Shown: positions 1 to 7,666, counted from the first letter of the stretch. The stretch is 15,686 nucleotides of DNA from JANLQX01 sp043775075 (GCA_043775075.1 JAYVSS010000172.1:1-15686); one strand, 5' to 3'. Notes: generated from the sequence alone by a model not told the origin. Made by a program: numbers and translations.

Positions 1-256
1 TTTTGAATCGACGCTCAATTATCCCAGATTCGGGCTCACCGATGACCGGCGACCGCTAACTTGGGTCAACGTTTTCCAGCCAGCCCTACGGATACTTACT
101 TCAAAGTGACCCACCGCAACCATGGCGATGGCGGGTCTCGCCGGATGTCGACTCCCCCGCCAATGAACCGACAAACGTATTCGCACATCACCGTTTCGAG
201 ATCAGGCCCGGTCGCTCACGGTGACATCAAGTTCTCTGACCGTGACTTGGCTCAGC
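1..256. other. Stretch without a supportable gene, downstream of lepA
   Basis: I see no convincing gene here. One plus-strand frame is open from the window edge to a TGA at 107-109, giving about 35 residues that match no family I recognise. It could be the tail of a gene that begins outside the window, or chance. A small plus-strand frame from a TTG at 61 runs into the 3' end of lepA and looks spurious. A 7-base inverted repeat (TCACGGT at 216-222, ACCGTGA at 239-245) lies just past the lepA stop codon but has no T-run, so it is at best a weak terminator candidate. No tRNA-like T-arm was found. Confidence 0.5.
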
Positions 257-2053
257 TCAGTCCTCGAGCTTGAGGGCGCTAATGAAGGCCTCCTGCGGTA
301 CCTCAACGCGTCCGATTGACTTCATCTTCTTTTTACCCTCCTTCTGCTTTTCCAGTAATTTTCGTTTGCGACTGATGTCGCCGCCATAACACTTTGCCAG
401 TACATCTTTGCGGCGTGCTTTGACTGTTTCGCGGGCCACAATTCGACCACCGATCGCCGCCTGAATCGGCACGTCAAACATTTGTCGGGGAATAAGTTCG
501 CGAAGTTTGGCGCACATCTTGCGGCCGAACTCCTCGGCCTTGGCCCGATGGATGATCGAGGAAAATGCATCTACCGGAGCACCGTTGAGCAAGATGTCGA
601 GCTTGACCAGATTCGATTCTCGGTAGGAGTCGGGCTCGTAATCAAGGGACGCATACCCTTTGGTCCGGCTCTTGAGCGAGTCGAAGAAGTCAACCACTAC
701 TTCAGCCAAGGGGATGCGGTAGACCATCTCCACCCGCTCCGCCGAGATGTAGTCCATCTTCACCATTTCGCCACGGCGGTGCTGACAGAGCTCCATGATC
801 GTCCCCGTGTAATCCGTCGGCGTGAGGATCGAAGCCTTAAAGAATGGCTCCTCGATCTTCTCAATCATATTGACCGGCGGCATGGCTGACGGGGAGTCAA
901 CCTGAATCACTTCGCCGCTCGTGGTCGTCACCTGGTAGGCCACCGACGGAGCGGTGGCGATCAGGGCCAAATTGAACTCCCGCTCCAGGCGCTCACGAAC
1001 AATTTCCATATGCAGGAGGCCGAGGTAGCCGCAACGAAATCCGAAGCCAAGCGCTCCCGAAGATTCAGGTTCATAGGATATCGACGCATCGTTGAGTTTC
1101 AACTTTTCTAACGATTCACGCAGCAGCGGAAAGTCGTCACCATCAATGGGAAACAAGCCACAAAACACCATTGGTTTAGGTTGCTTGTATCCGTCAAGGG
1201 CCACTTCAGCTTGTTTTCCGTAGTGAGTCACCGTCTCACCCGAGCGCGCCTCCGCCACGTCCTTAATACCGACAATCAAATAGCCGACTTCCCCCGGGCC
1301 GAGTTCGGCGATCGGCGTGTTTACCGGGAGGCGGACACCGATTTCCTCGGCGTCATGGCGACCCCGGGCGTGCATATAGAAAAGCTGATCGCCGGTGCGA
1401 ATACGTCCGTTCTTCACCCGAATGGCGCTCACCACTCCGCGGTACGCGTCGTAATACGAGTCGAAGATCAGACTCTGCAGCGGCGCATCGGGATCACCTT
1501 GCGGGGCCGGAATCCGCTCGCAGACCGCGTCGAGAAGGGCCGGAACGCCAACCCCGGTCTTCGCACTGATCCGCAAAATGGACTCGGCGGGGATTCCGAG
1601 GACCTTTTCGATTTCGGCGGCATAACGGTCGGGGTCGGCGGCGGGCAGGTCGATCTTGTTCAGACAGGCAACAATTTCGAGATCGCTTTCCAGGGCGAGA
1701 TAGCAGTTCGCCAGCGTCTGGGCTTCAATGCCCTGGGCGGCGTCGACTACTAACACCACGCCCTCACACGCCGCCAACGAGCGCGAGACCTCGTAGCCGA
1801 AGTCCACGTGACCGGGCGTGTCGATCAAATGGATGGTGTGAGCAATGTTGTTGTACGTCCAACCAACGCGCACGTTTTGCGCCTTGATGGTGATTCCCCG
1901 TTCGCGCTCGATGTCCATCGAGTCGAGGTACTGGGCCCGCATATCCCGTTTTTCCACCGCCCCGGTGAGTTCCAGGATGCGGTCAGAGAGGGTCGACTTC
2001 CCGTGGTCGATGTGGGCGATGACCGAAAGATTGCGGATCGTGGAGCGGTCCAT
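257..2053 (-). CDS. lepA: Elongation factor 4 (LepA), translational GTPase
   Basis: LepA is a ribosome-associated GTPase that acts during translation elongation or back-translocation and in ribosome biogenesis. At 598 residues the protein has the usual family length. The GTPase motifs are intact: the P-loop AHIDHGKST at residues 13-21, the switch I segment RGIT at 52-55, DTPGH at 78-82 and NKID at 132-135. The EF-G-like domains follow, and the lysine-rich C-terminal domain special to LepA contains GKKKMKSIGRVEVPQEAF. The ATG at 2053 is preceded by GAGGA about 10 bases upstream, which supports this start. A possible -10 box TAGGAT lies on the minus strand at 2087-2092, without a clear -35. The gene is divergent from rpsT. 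No frame damage is visible. Confidence 0.98.
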   Translation of the reverse strand: MDRSTIRNLSVIAHIDHGKSTLSDRILELTGAVEKRDMRAQYLDSMDIERERGITIKAQNVRVGWTYNNIAHTIHLIDTPGHVDFGYEVSRSLAACEGVVLVVDAAQGIEAQTLANCYLALESDLEIVACLNKIDLPAADPDRYAAEIEKVLGIPAESILRISAKTGVGVPALLDAVCERIPAPQGDPDAPLQSLIFDSYYDAYRGVVSAIRVKNGRIRTGDQLFYMHARGRHDAEEIGVRLPVNTPIAELGPGEVGYLIVGIKDVAEARSGETVTHYGKQAEVALDGYKQPKPMVFCGLFPIDGDDFPLLRESLEKLKLNDASISYEPESSGALGFGFRCGYLGLLHMEIVRERLEREFNLALIATAPSVAYQVTTTSGEVIQVDSPSAMPPVNMIEKIEEPFFKASILTPTDYTGTIMELCQHRRGEMVKMDYISAERVEMVYRIPLAEVVVDFFDSLKSRTKGYASLDYEPDSYRESNLVKLDILLNGAPVDAFSSIIHRAKAEEFGRKMCAKLRELIPRQMFDVPIQAAIGGRIVARETVKARRKDVLAKCYGGDISRKRKLLEKQKEGKKKMKSIGRVEVPQEAFISALKLED

Positions 2054-2157
2054 GGAAAAAGAGTCCTCGAAAAAGGGTGGAGAAGGATCCTATCGGCGCT
2101 CTGTTCGGAGGCGACGCTCCCCGGGCGAAGCCAACACTGGCGATGCTTCGTTTCCGC

Positions 2158-2187
2158 CACCGAGTCCCGCCGAGTCCCACCGAGTGC
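2158..2187. repeat. Three tandem copies of a 10-base unit between lepA and rpsT
   Basis: The units CACCGAGTCC (2158-2167), CGCCGAGTCC (2168-2177) and CACCGAGTGC (2178-2187) are head to tail. All three share the core CCGAGT, and the 10-base period is close to one helical turn. They sit in the 220-base spacer between the divergent lepA and rpsT genes, so they could be a protein-binding array or part of an rpsT leader. The function is unknown; only the repeat itself is seen. Confidence 0.7.
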
Positions 2188-2273
2188 ATCGCGCCAACGC
2201 CGCGGGCTGCTAGCCTCTCCGGGCCGTTCAACGACCGTCCGCGGTCACGACTCTCTGGGACACTCGATTAGCC

Positions 2274-2546
2274 ATGGCGAATATTAAGAGCCAAAAGAAG
2301 CGCATCCTCACCAACGCCAAGCGTCAGGATCGCAATAAGGCCGTCCGCAGCGAAGTCAAAACGCGTGTGAAAACCGCCCTGCGCACCGCCACCGATGCTA
2401 CCGACTCCGAAGCCAGCGCTGAGGCCCTCCGTCTCGCCATTAAGCGCTTGGACAAGGCCGCCACCAAGGGCGTCATTCACAAAAACCAAGCCGCCAACCG
2501 CAAGTCGAAGCTCATGCATCGCATCGCTTCGATTGCCGCCAAGTAA
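2274..2546 (+). CDS. rpsT: 30S ribosomal protein S20
   Basis: S20 is a small helical primary 16S rRNA-binding protein of the 30S subunit. The 90-residue product begins MANIKSQKKRILTN, which is diagnostic, and continues with the expected R/K-rich helices and the C-terminal HKNQAANRKSKL segment. Length and composition are normal for the family. The ATG has no strong Shine-Dalgarno sequence directly upstream; the nearest purine run, GGGA, is about 14 bases away. The gene is monocistronic: it is divergent from lepA, and a strong intrinsic terminator lies some 20 bases after its stop codon. S20 is autoregulated in some bacteria, but nothing in this sequence proves that here. Confidence 0.98.
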   Translation: MANIKSQKKRILTNAKRQDRNKAVRSEVKTRVKTALRTATDATDSEASAEALRLAIKRLDKAATKGVIHKNQAANRKSKLMHRIASIAAK

Positions 2547-2564
2547 CTCGCTGCCATTCGTTGC

Positions 2565-2592
2565 AGACCCCGCCGCTCCGGCGGGGTCTTTT
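2565..2592 (+). terminator. Intrinsic terminator of rpsT
   Basis: An 11-base-pair stem (AGACCCCGCCG pairing with CGGCGGGGTCT) closes a 3-base CTC loop and runs directly into TTTT. It begins 18 bases after the rpsT stop. The opposite strand lacks a T-run after the hairpin, so it should work mainly for rpsT and not for the convergent holA transcript, which ends at 2635. Confidence 0.93.
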
Positions 2593-2634
2593 CGCGTCGG
2601 GAGACTTGAGCAACCAAGCTTGACCCGATCGTTG

Positions 2635-3621
2635 CTACCTTCGGCTTCCGCCAAGCCGGCTCAGTCGAGCAACTGCCAGCTCTAGGACTACGTCTCCCGG
2701 GAGGTCGCGCCGACCGCGCAGGTCGAGATCGGCTTCGGCCAGGATGTGAACGGCGCGAGCGATGCCTGCGGTCCCCAGCTTGCGAGCCTGGGACAACGCC
2801 TTCTTTGCCGGAAACGTGCTTCCATTAATGCCGAGATGTGCCGCTGCCTCGGTTTCGTCGCGAGCGCCCGATCCGTCTAGCCGCAACATTTTCCCCACGT
2901 GGGCGTGCAGGCTCGACATGATTTGCAGAGGATGGCGCTCCCCGGCACCAACCATGCGATGGAGCTGACCTAACGCCGCTGCGGCGTCGCCGCGATCGAT
3001 GGCGTCGGTGAGGTCCCACGGTGCGCTGCTCCCGGCCGAGCCGAGAAACGGCTCGAGGTCATCGGCGCTCACCCGAGCGCCAGGACCATGCACTGCGGCA
3101 AGAACTTCGAGAATGCCGGAGAGGCGTCCCAAGTCATCGCCGAGATGCTCCGAGAGCCGTTGCTGTGCTCGTTGGTCCAGGCGAACCGGCCCATCTTCCA
3201 CCCGGGCCGCGAACCACTGCTGACGGCCTTTGCCCGAGGGCACGCCGGTTTCGATCACTGCGCCTGTCTTCTTGACCGCGTCGAGTAGTTTCCGTGACGT
3301 CTGTCCTCCCCCCGCAACAAGGATCAGCGTGGTGGACTCCAACGGCCCAACGAGGTAATCGAGAAGCGGTTCCAGCTCAGCGCTGGCAAATCGACCGACG
3401 TTGCGAGCGATCACCACCCGCCGGGCCGAAAACATTGGGGGTGTTTGCGCGGCATCGACCACCGCGGCGATTTCGTAGTCTTCGCTCGAAAAATCGGCAA
3501 GCGCGAAGGCTGGTTCCTCCCCCCCAAGCGCCTGCCCAACGTGTTCGCGCACAGCGTCCGCGAGCAGCACCGCGTCGTCACCTTTACAAAGCAGCACTGA
3601 AGCTGGTGGGGCCACCGTCAT
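2635..3621 (-). CDS. holA: DNA polymerase III subunit delta
   Basis: The delta subunit is the clamp-loader 'wrench' that opens the beta sliding clamp. The N-terminal segment PPASVLLCKGDDAVLLADAV matches the typical opening of the delta ATPase-like domain, and the AQTPPMFSARRVVIARNVG segment (about 45 residues later) is the characteristic LPlFs..RlV.i.n strand-helix region. A helical collar domain follows. The ATG at 3621 gives 328 residues and is preferred: homologues begin just before the VLL.KGDD strand, and a TANNNT box lies 8 bases upstream. An ATG at 3651 would add 10 residues. The gene follows comEC on the same strand with a 78-base gap, the usual comEA-comEC-holA order in actinobacteria. 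It converges on rpsT. Confidence 0.93.
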   Translation of the reverse strand: MTVAPPASVLLCKGDDAVLLADAVREHVGQALGGEEPAFALADFSSEDYEIAAVVDAAQTPPMFSARRVVIARNVGRFASAELEPLLDYLVGPLESTTLILVAGGGQTSRKLLDAVKKTGAVIETGVPSGKGRQQWFAARVEDGPVRLDQRAQQRLSEHLGDDLGRLSGILEVLAAVHGPGARVSADDLEPFLGSAGSSAPWDLTDAIDRGDAAAALGQLHRMVGAGERHPLQIMSSLHAHVGKMLRLDGSGARDETEAAAHLGINGSTFPAKKALSQARKLGTAGIARAVHILAEADLDLRGRRDLPGDVVLELAVARLSRLGGSRR

Positions 3622-3629
3622 GGACCTTA

Positions 3630-3635
3630 ACACTA
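3630..3635 (-). promoter_or_regulatory. Possible -10 box for holA
   Basis: On the minus strand TAGTGT lies 8 bases before the ATG at 3621, close to the spacing expected for a leaderless or nearly leaderless transcript. A perfect 10-base palindrome, CGATGCATCG, lies directly upstream at 3637-3646. No good -35 is visible. An AAGG sits 3-4 bases before the ATG, which is too close for a good Shine-Dalgarno. This would give holA a promoter independent of comEA-comEC. Confidence 0.35.
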
Positions 3636-3699
3636 CCGATGCATCGAGCATTCGCCGCTCGCCTGAAGTTCATCCGCTCCTTGTCCGCCCCCAAGCCTT

Positions 3700-5643
3700 C
3701 TACCGCCCCACCGCCGACACTGAGATCTCCAGCCGACGACCGTGCACGGCGCCAACTTCGACCCTCGTTCGACCCGACCGAAGGACCAGTCCTTCCCGAG
3801 CCTGCTTCCAACGAACGGCCGGTGGAGACCCGATTCCGGGAGCCGAGACGACCATGCCCACGTCGACTCGATGGGCGAGCGCCCGGAGTAGTTCGGCCTG
3901 CGGTCGCCCTCCCGACACGACCACAACTAAGCCGGCGGCACCGACACGCCGGCGTCGAAGTTCAAGGAGGGTCTGCGCGGCCGAAGCTCCGTGATGAATA
4001 ACTACGACATCGACTCTGACGCTCGGACCAACGCGGTCGGCTCCGAACCATTCGACCGACCGTCCGAAGTTGCCTGTGGTCGCCACTGGATCAGAGCGGA
4101 TAATTCCGACCCCTATCGCCATTGTGGGGAGACCAAGGGCAAAGACGAACATACAAGGCGAGAGCTGGCGAATGCCGTGGGGAGGTTCCGGCGAAACGAG
4201 CGTCGACCACAACAGTGCGGCGAACGTCCCAGCGATCAAGACCAAAACATCGTGCCGTCGGACTGAGCCGAGCGGCATACCGGCTGACCACCGCGCCAGG
4301 AGGGCTATGGCATCGAGCAACAGCCGGGTGGGTAGGTGAACCAATCCGCTGACCTGTGCGCCGAGCATGCCCGCCGGAAGGCCGGCGACGACGCCCCAGC
4401 CCATAATCGGCGCGGCTAGGGGAAGAACCGCCAAATTGGCGATCACGCTGACCACAGGCACCCCGTCGAAGACCAAAAGTAGAAGGGGTGCGGTACCGAT
4501 CTGAGCGGCAAGAGTGACCGACAGGGGCGTAGCGAGGAAACCGAAGCGGTCAAGGCGTCGGCGAAACGGCGCGGCGAAACAGGCAATGCCTCCGACGGCT
4601 CCGACCGACAGTCCGAAACCGACCGATCGAATCAACAGTGGATCGACAAGGAGAAGGAGACTGACCGACAAGCACACCACGCGGAACAACCGCTGAGGTC
4701 GTCCAATCGCCTTCGACACCACCAAGATCGTGGCCATGACCGACGCTCGGAGTACCGACGGCTCAAAACGGGCGACAAAGACGAAACCAACGATGACCAC
4801 GAGACGCAGTACCAGCGCCGCCCAACGCCAACGAGCGCCCACGCGCCGGATCATTGGTTGCACACCGGCCAGGAGAAATGCCAGATTTTGCCCTGACACC
4901 ACGACCAGATGGGACAGACCGGACGCCCGAAAGTCGTCTGTCAGCTCGACTCTGGCGGACCGAACATCACCTAGAACAAAGCCGGCGAAGAGAGTCCGTT
5001 CGGTGTCATCGAAACCCCGGGCACTGCGCAACAAAGCGCGTCGAACAGCGCCCGCCCACCGGTAGAGCGTGGCCCCGCGATGACGCCCATGGAGCGTCCG
5101 CAGGCGAAAACGCCCAGCGAGGTGACGCGAGTCCAGGTAGGCCGAGCGGGCCGGGAACCTGGCGGTGGAACCCGACACCACGATCACGTCGCCGAGTTCC
5201 CAATCTCGCCCACCCAGCTTCGCCGGAACGGTCGTCTTCCATCGATGGCCGGAGAACGAGAGCTCGACGCTGTCGCCCCCGATTGTCGGACGGGGATCAC
5301 TTCGGACAATCGCCGTGACGCCATCAATTGGACCGGTTGGAGCACTGAGCCCGGAGTGAGCCCGATCGGCCAGTATCGCGGCAACCATAAACAGCATCGT
5401 CAGCACGAAGGGACCGAAGACTCTGTGACCCCTGCTGGCTGAACCCCGGGCACCGGACGGGCGGGCGGAACCGACTACACCGATCAATCCAACCGCACCG
5501 AGCAGGAGACCAAGCGCGGCCGTCGTGGGGACGAGGACCCCGCCGACGATGACCAGAAGCGCACCGAACGTGGCGCCGTCGGTGATCGGCGCGGTTTCGC
5601 TGTTTCGCCCGTCGTTCAGCGTGGTCCACTTCTTCGGTCTCAG
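3700..5643 (-). CDS. comEC: ComEC/Rec2 competence channel protein, C-terminal nuclease-like domain degenerate
   Basis: ComEC forms the inner-membrane channel that imports single-stranded DNA during natural transformation. Counting from a TTG at 5487, residues 22-40 form a membrane segment and 50-135 an OB-like DUF4131 region. The Competence domain follows, with LFAGFVLGDV (166-175) and the signature GLSHLVVVSGQNL (190-202), then many hydrophobic helices to about residue 460. The last 135 residues resemble the metallo-beta-lactamase domain in outline but lack its HxHxDH metal motif. The frame stays open upstream of 5487 and encodes another membrane segment (GALLVIVGGVLVPTT), but it has no ATG, GTG or TTG there. 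A CTG at 5643-5641 overlaps the comEA stop as CTGA, with AAGG 7 bases before it. I therefore place the start there (647 residues), with TTG 5487 (595 residues) as the conservative alternative. Confidence 0.88.
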   Translation of the reverse strand: MRPKKWTTLNDGRNSETAPITDGATFGALLVIVGGVLVPTTAALGLLLGAVGLIGVVGSARPSGARGSASRGHRVFGPFVLTMLFMVAAILADRAHSGLSAPTGPIDGVTAIVRSDPRPTIGGDSVELSFSGHRWKTTVPAKLGGRDWELGDVIVVSGSTARFPARSAYLDSRHLAGRFRLRTLHGRHRGATLYRWAGAVRRALLRSARGFDDTERTLFAGFVLGDVRSARVELTDDFRASGLSHLVVVSGQNLAFLLAGVQPMIRRVGARWRWAALVLRLVVIVGFVFVARFEPSVLRASVMATILVVSKAIGRPQRLFRVVCLSVSLLLLVDPLLIRSVGFGLSVGAVGGIACFAAPFRRRLDRFGFLATPLSVTLAAQIGTAPLLLLVFDGVPVVSVIANLAVLPLAAPIMGWGVVAGLPAGMLGAQVSGLVHLPTRLLLDAIALLARWSAGMPLGSVRRHDVLVLIAGTFAALLWSTLVSPEPPHGIRQLSPCMFVFALGLPTMAIGVGIIRSDPVATTGNFGRSVEWFGADRVGPSVRVDVVVIHHGASAAQTLLELRRRRVGAAGLVVVVSGGRPQAELLRALAHRVDVGMVVSAPGIGSPPAVRWKQAREGLVLRSGRTRVEVGAVHGRRLEISVSAVGR

Positions 5644-6614
5644 ACCTTGACCTTGGTCCGCAACGTGCTGAACTTCGCGTCGCCGATCCCCGGAACATCG
5701 AGGAGTTGGTTGACCGATCGGAATCGGCCGAGACGGGTGCGCTTCTCGATAATCCTCGACGCAATCGCCGGGCCGACTCCGGGCAACGTATCGAGTTGCT
5801 CAGCTGAGGCGGCGTTCAAGTCGACAATCGCACCGGAATCGGCCTCCGTATTCGCCGCATTACCGGACGCCCCGGATACGCCGCCTGGCATCACGCCAAC
5901 GTTGGCCGCGGCCCCCGAACCCCCGACCACCACAGTTGGCGAAACCTGCCCTTTGTGCGGAACAAAAACTCGCTCGCCGTCGCCTACCCGGGCCGCCCGG
6001 TTCAACACGTCCTGATCGGCGTCGGCGGCCAAACCTCCTGCGGCGATGATCACATCGTCGACCCGGCTGGGGTCGGGGAGCCGGTAGACGCCGGGTGCCA
6101 GTACCGCCCCGGCGGCATGGATCACTATAGTGGCGCTGGTTGCGGTCAGCGGTGCCGGCCCGGCACCGGCCTGCACCGTGGCTGAAACCGGAGGCGCACT
6201 GACGGCCAACCCGGACGCGCCATTTGGCGCAGGCATTCCAACTGCGACGGGCAGGGCTGAGGCCATCGTCAGCGGCAGAGAAGCTCCTGACGTGGCCGTC
6301 ATCGTCATGTTCGCCGACTTGGCTGGTCGACGACCGTTTCCCAGCGATGCTGCCCCGACGGCACCCACTCCGAGCACGGCACACAGTCCGAGCACCACGG
6401 CTGCTCGGCGGGGTGGAATCGCCACCCGCAGCCGGGCCAAACTTTTGCGACCTACCCGGCGGACGCGGTCCTCCCAAGAGGGACGTGATTGTGGCCGAGC
6501 CAGGCGGGGCGATGGTACGTCGGTAACACTCGGGCCTCCCCCTGCGCCGAGGCCCGCCGCCGCCCGCAGCGGGCCAAAATCAATCGTTGCTTCACCATGC
6601 GTGACTGCTGACAT
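5640..6614 (-). CDS. comEA: ComEA-type DNA receptor with SLBB and helix-hairpin-helix domains
   Basis: ComEA binds incoming double-stranded DNA outside the cytoplasmic membrane and passes it to ComEC. The 324-residue protein has a basic cytoplasmic N-terminus, one membrane segment at about 71-91, and an Ala/Pro/Thr-rich linker. A SLBB domain follows at about 161-220 (IVIHAAGAVLAPGVYRLP), then a Gly-rich linker and a C-terminal double helix-hairpin-helix region (262-324). That last region contains DLNAASAEQLDTLPGVGPAIA and a second hairpin with DVPGIGDAKF. The start ATG at 6614 has AGGAG 5 bases upstream; a GTG at 6620 overlaps that Shine-Dalgarno and is less likely. The 230 bases upstream hold no gene; a TAAGTT box on the minus strand at 6711-6716 is a weak promoter candidate. 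The gene overlaps or directly abuts comEC. Confidence 0.93.
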   Translation of the reverse strand: MSAVTHGEATIDFGPLRAAAGLGAGGGPSVTDVPSPRLARPQSRPSWEDRVRRVGRKSLARLRVAIPPRRAAVVLGLCAVLGVGAVGAASLGNGRRPAKSANMTMTATSGASLPLTMASALPVAVGMPAPNGASGLAVSAPPVSATVQAGAGPAPLTATSATIVIHAAGAVLAPGVYRLPDPSRVDDVIIAAGGLAADADQDVLNRAARVGDGERVFVPHKGQVSPTVVVGGSGAAANVGVMPGGVSGASGNAANTEADSGAIVDLNAASAEQLDTLPGVGPAIASRIIEKRTRLGRFRSVNQLLDVPGIGDAKFSTLRTKVKV

Positions 6615-6844
6615 CGCCACTCCTCAAGCCCGACGGCCCAATCGGTCCAACGCCCGATCTGAGTGCAACGGGCACGGACGAACTGCATCACCGGGGAAGC
6701 GATGGTGCTCAACTTACTGACGGGGTGGGACAAAAACGTTCCGACCACGCGCCAATCCGCCGCGGACGGCCGCTCGGCGATAGCACCGCCTACCTCACCG
6801 CTGTGATGTCGCCCGTCAACGAAAATCGAAAATCAAAGGCGATG

Positions 6845-7561
6845 TCAGAACAACCGGGCGGCGAGCTTGCGGCGGTAGTCGCCCACCGCCGGGTGCTCGC
6901 CCAGCGTGGCGAGGAGATCGACGTACTTTTGCCGAGCCTCATCGTCGCCCTTGACCTGGTCCAGCAACGCATCAAGTTCCATGAGGACGTCGGCGCCAGC
7001 CCCAGAGTCGGCGATCCCGAGCCGTGCCCGTGCAGCGATTTCGGTGGTCTCGGTCGATTCGGGAATCCGAGCAAGAAGGCTTAGCGCTTCGTCGAACGAA
7101 CTGCGTTCGACGAGAAGGCGGGCCAAACCAATAATCCCGCGAGCATTTCCCGGTTCGACTGACAAGGCCTCACGAAACTTCGCCTCGTCGTTCGTCAACA
7201 ACGCGTCGTCGATGAGTGCGTCCGTGGCCGACTGGGCGGGAGCCAGCCGGGTCACCCAGAGCTTGATTTGGGCTTCGGGAATGGCCCCGACGAAGGAGTC
7301 CACGACCTTTCCCTGTGACACCGCAAACACCGCAGGGATCGACTGCACCTGAAACGTGGTCGATACGCGAGGGTTGTCGTCGACGTTGACTTTAGTGAGA
7401 ATCACCGCTCCTGCGGTGGCGTCGATGACCCGTTCGATGAGTGGTCCGAGCGTTCGACAAGGACCGCACCACGGCGCCCACAGGTCAACGACAACGGGCA
7501 CCTGCATCGAACGTTCGATGACGGCTGTTTGGAAAGTTGCGTCGGTAACATCGACGTACAT
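6845..7561 (-). CDS. Thioredoxin-domain protein with TPR region (CnoX/YbbN-like)
   Basis: CnoX-type 'chaperedoxins' join a thioredoxin fold to TPR repeats and protect client proteins under oxidative stress. Here residues 1-110 are the thioredoxin domain, with the active site WCGPC at 31-35 and the cis-proline segment QSIPAV further on. The remaining 120 residues are helical, with repeats of the pattern EAKFREAL..EPGNARGIIGLARLLV and FDEALSLLARIP typical of the YbbN TPR region. The intact CxxC suggests a redox-active protein, unlike E. coli CnoX, which has SxxC. The ATG at 7561 is chosen because GAGGAG lies 8 bases upstream and the protein then starts with the usual YVDVTDATF strand. Upstream in-frame sequence would add 24 unrelated residues. 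It is divergent from the phosphotransferase gene. Confidence 0.9.
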   Translation of the reverse strand: MYVDVTDATFQTAVIERSMQVPVVVDLWAPWCGPCRTLGPLIERVIDATAGAVILTKVNVDDNPRVSTTFQVQSIPAVFAVSQGKVVDSFVGAIPEAQIKLWVTRLAPAQSATDALIDDALLTNDEAKFREALSVEPGNARGIIGLARLLVERSSFDEALSLLARIPESTETTEIAARARLGIADSGAGADVLMELDALLDQVKGDDEARQKYVDLLATLGEHPAVGDYRRKLAARLF

Positions 7562-7586
7562 GGGGGTGGCTCCTCGAACACGAAAC

Positions 7587-7607
7587 GGCGGGTACCCACG
7601 GTACGCC
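7587..7607. promoter_or_regulatory. Imperfect inverted repeat with minus-strand -10 in a divergent promoter region
   Basis: The 105-base gap between the CnoX-like gene and the phosphotransferase gene contains GGCGGGTACC (7587-7596), a 3-base spacer and GGTACGCC (7600-7607). These are inverted copies apart from two extra G's in the left arm. On the minus strand a TANNNT box, TACCGT (7598-7603), lies inside the dyad and about 36 bases before the CnoX-like ATG, which would give a leadered mRNA with the visible GAGGAG. An operator role is inference. Confidence 0.35.
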
Positions 7608-7650
7608 GAGAAGAGTGGGCCCGAACGCCGCAATGCTGGCCGATCTCGCT

Positions 7651-7656
7651 TACTTT
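7651..7656 (+). promoter_or_regulatory. Possible -10 box for the phosphotransferase gene
   Basis: TACTTT lies 10 bases before the ATG at 7667. If used, the mRNA would have a leader of only a few bases. The intervening GGTGGGG is G-rich and could instead act as a weak Shine-Dalgarno for a longer transcript, so this call is tentative. Confidence 0.3.
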
Positions 7657-7666
7657 GGTGGGGCTC

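Noticed and set aside
191..210. TTTCGAGAT resembling a tRNA T-loop
   Set aside because: No acceptor, D or anticodon stems can be formed around it.
61..273. Small plus-strand reading frame downstream of lepA
   Set aside because: It starts at a TTG with no ribosome binding site, has no recognisable family and runs into the 3' end of lepA; composition looks non-coding.
482..1753. Long plus-strand open frames opposite lepA
   Set aside because: They lie antisense to a clearly conserved gene and reflect its codon structure in a high-GC genome.
2632..2650. TTGCTACCTTCGG on the plus strand, similar to the leaderless -10 segments
   Set aside because: It lies at the 3' end of holA with no start codon at the right distance and no plus-strand gene following.
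3294..4001. 235-codon plus-strand open frame opposite holA and comEC
   Set aside because: Arg/Pro-rich, spans the junction of two real minus-strand genes, no known domain: a shadow frame.
5324..5764. Minus-strand frame across the comEA-comEC junction
   Set aside because: Arg/Ser-rich translation without hydrophobic segments; it overlaps both real genes in another frame.
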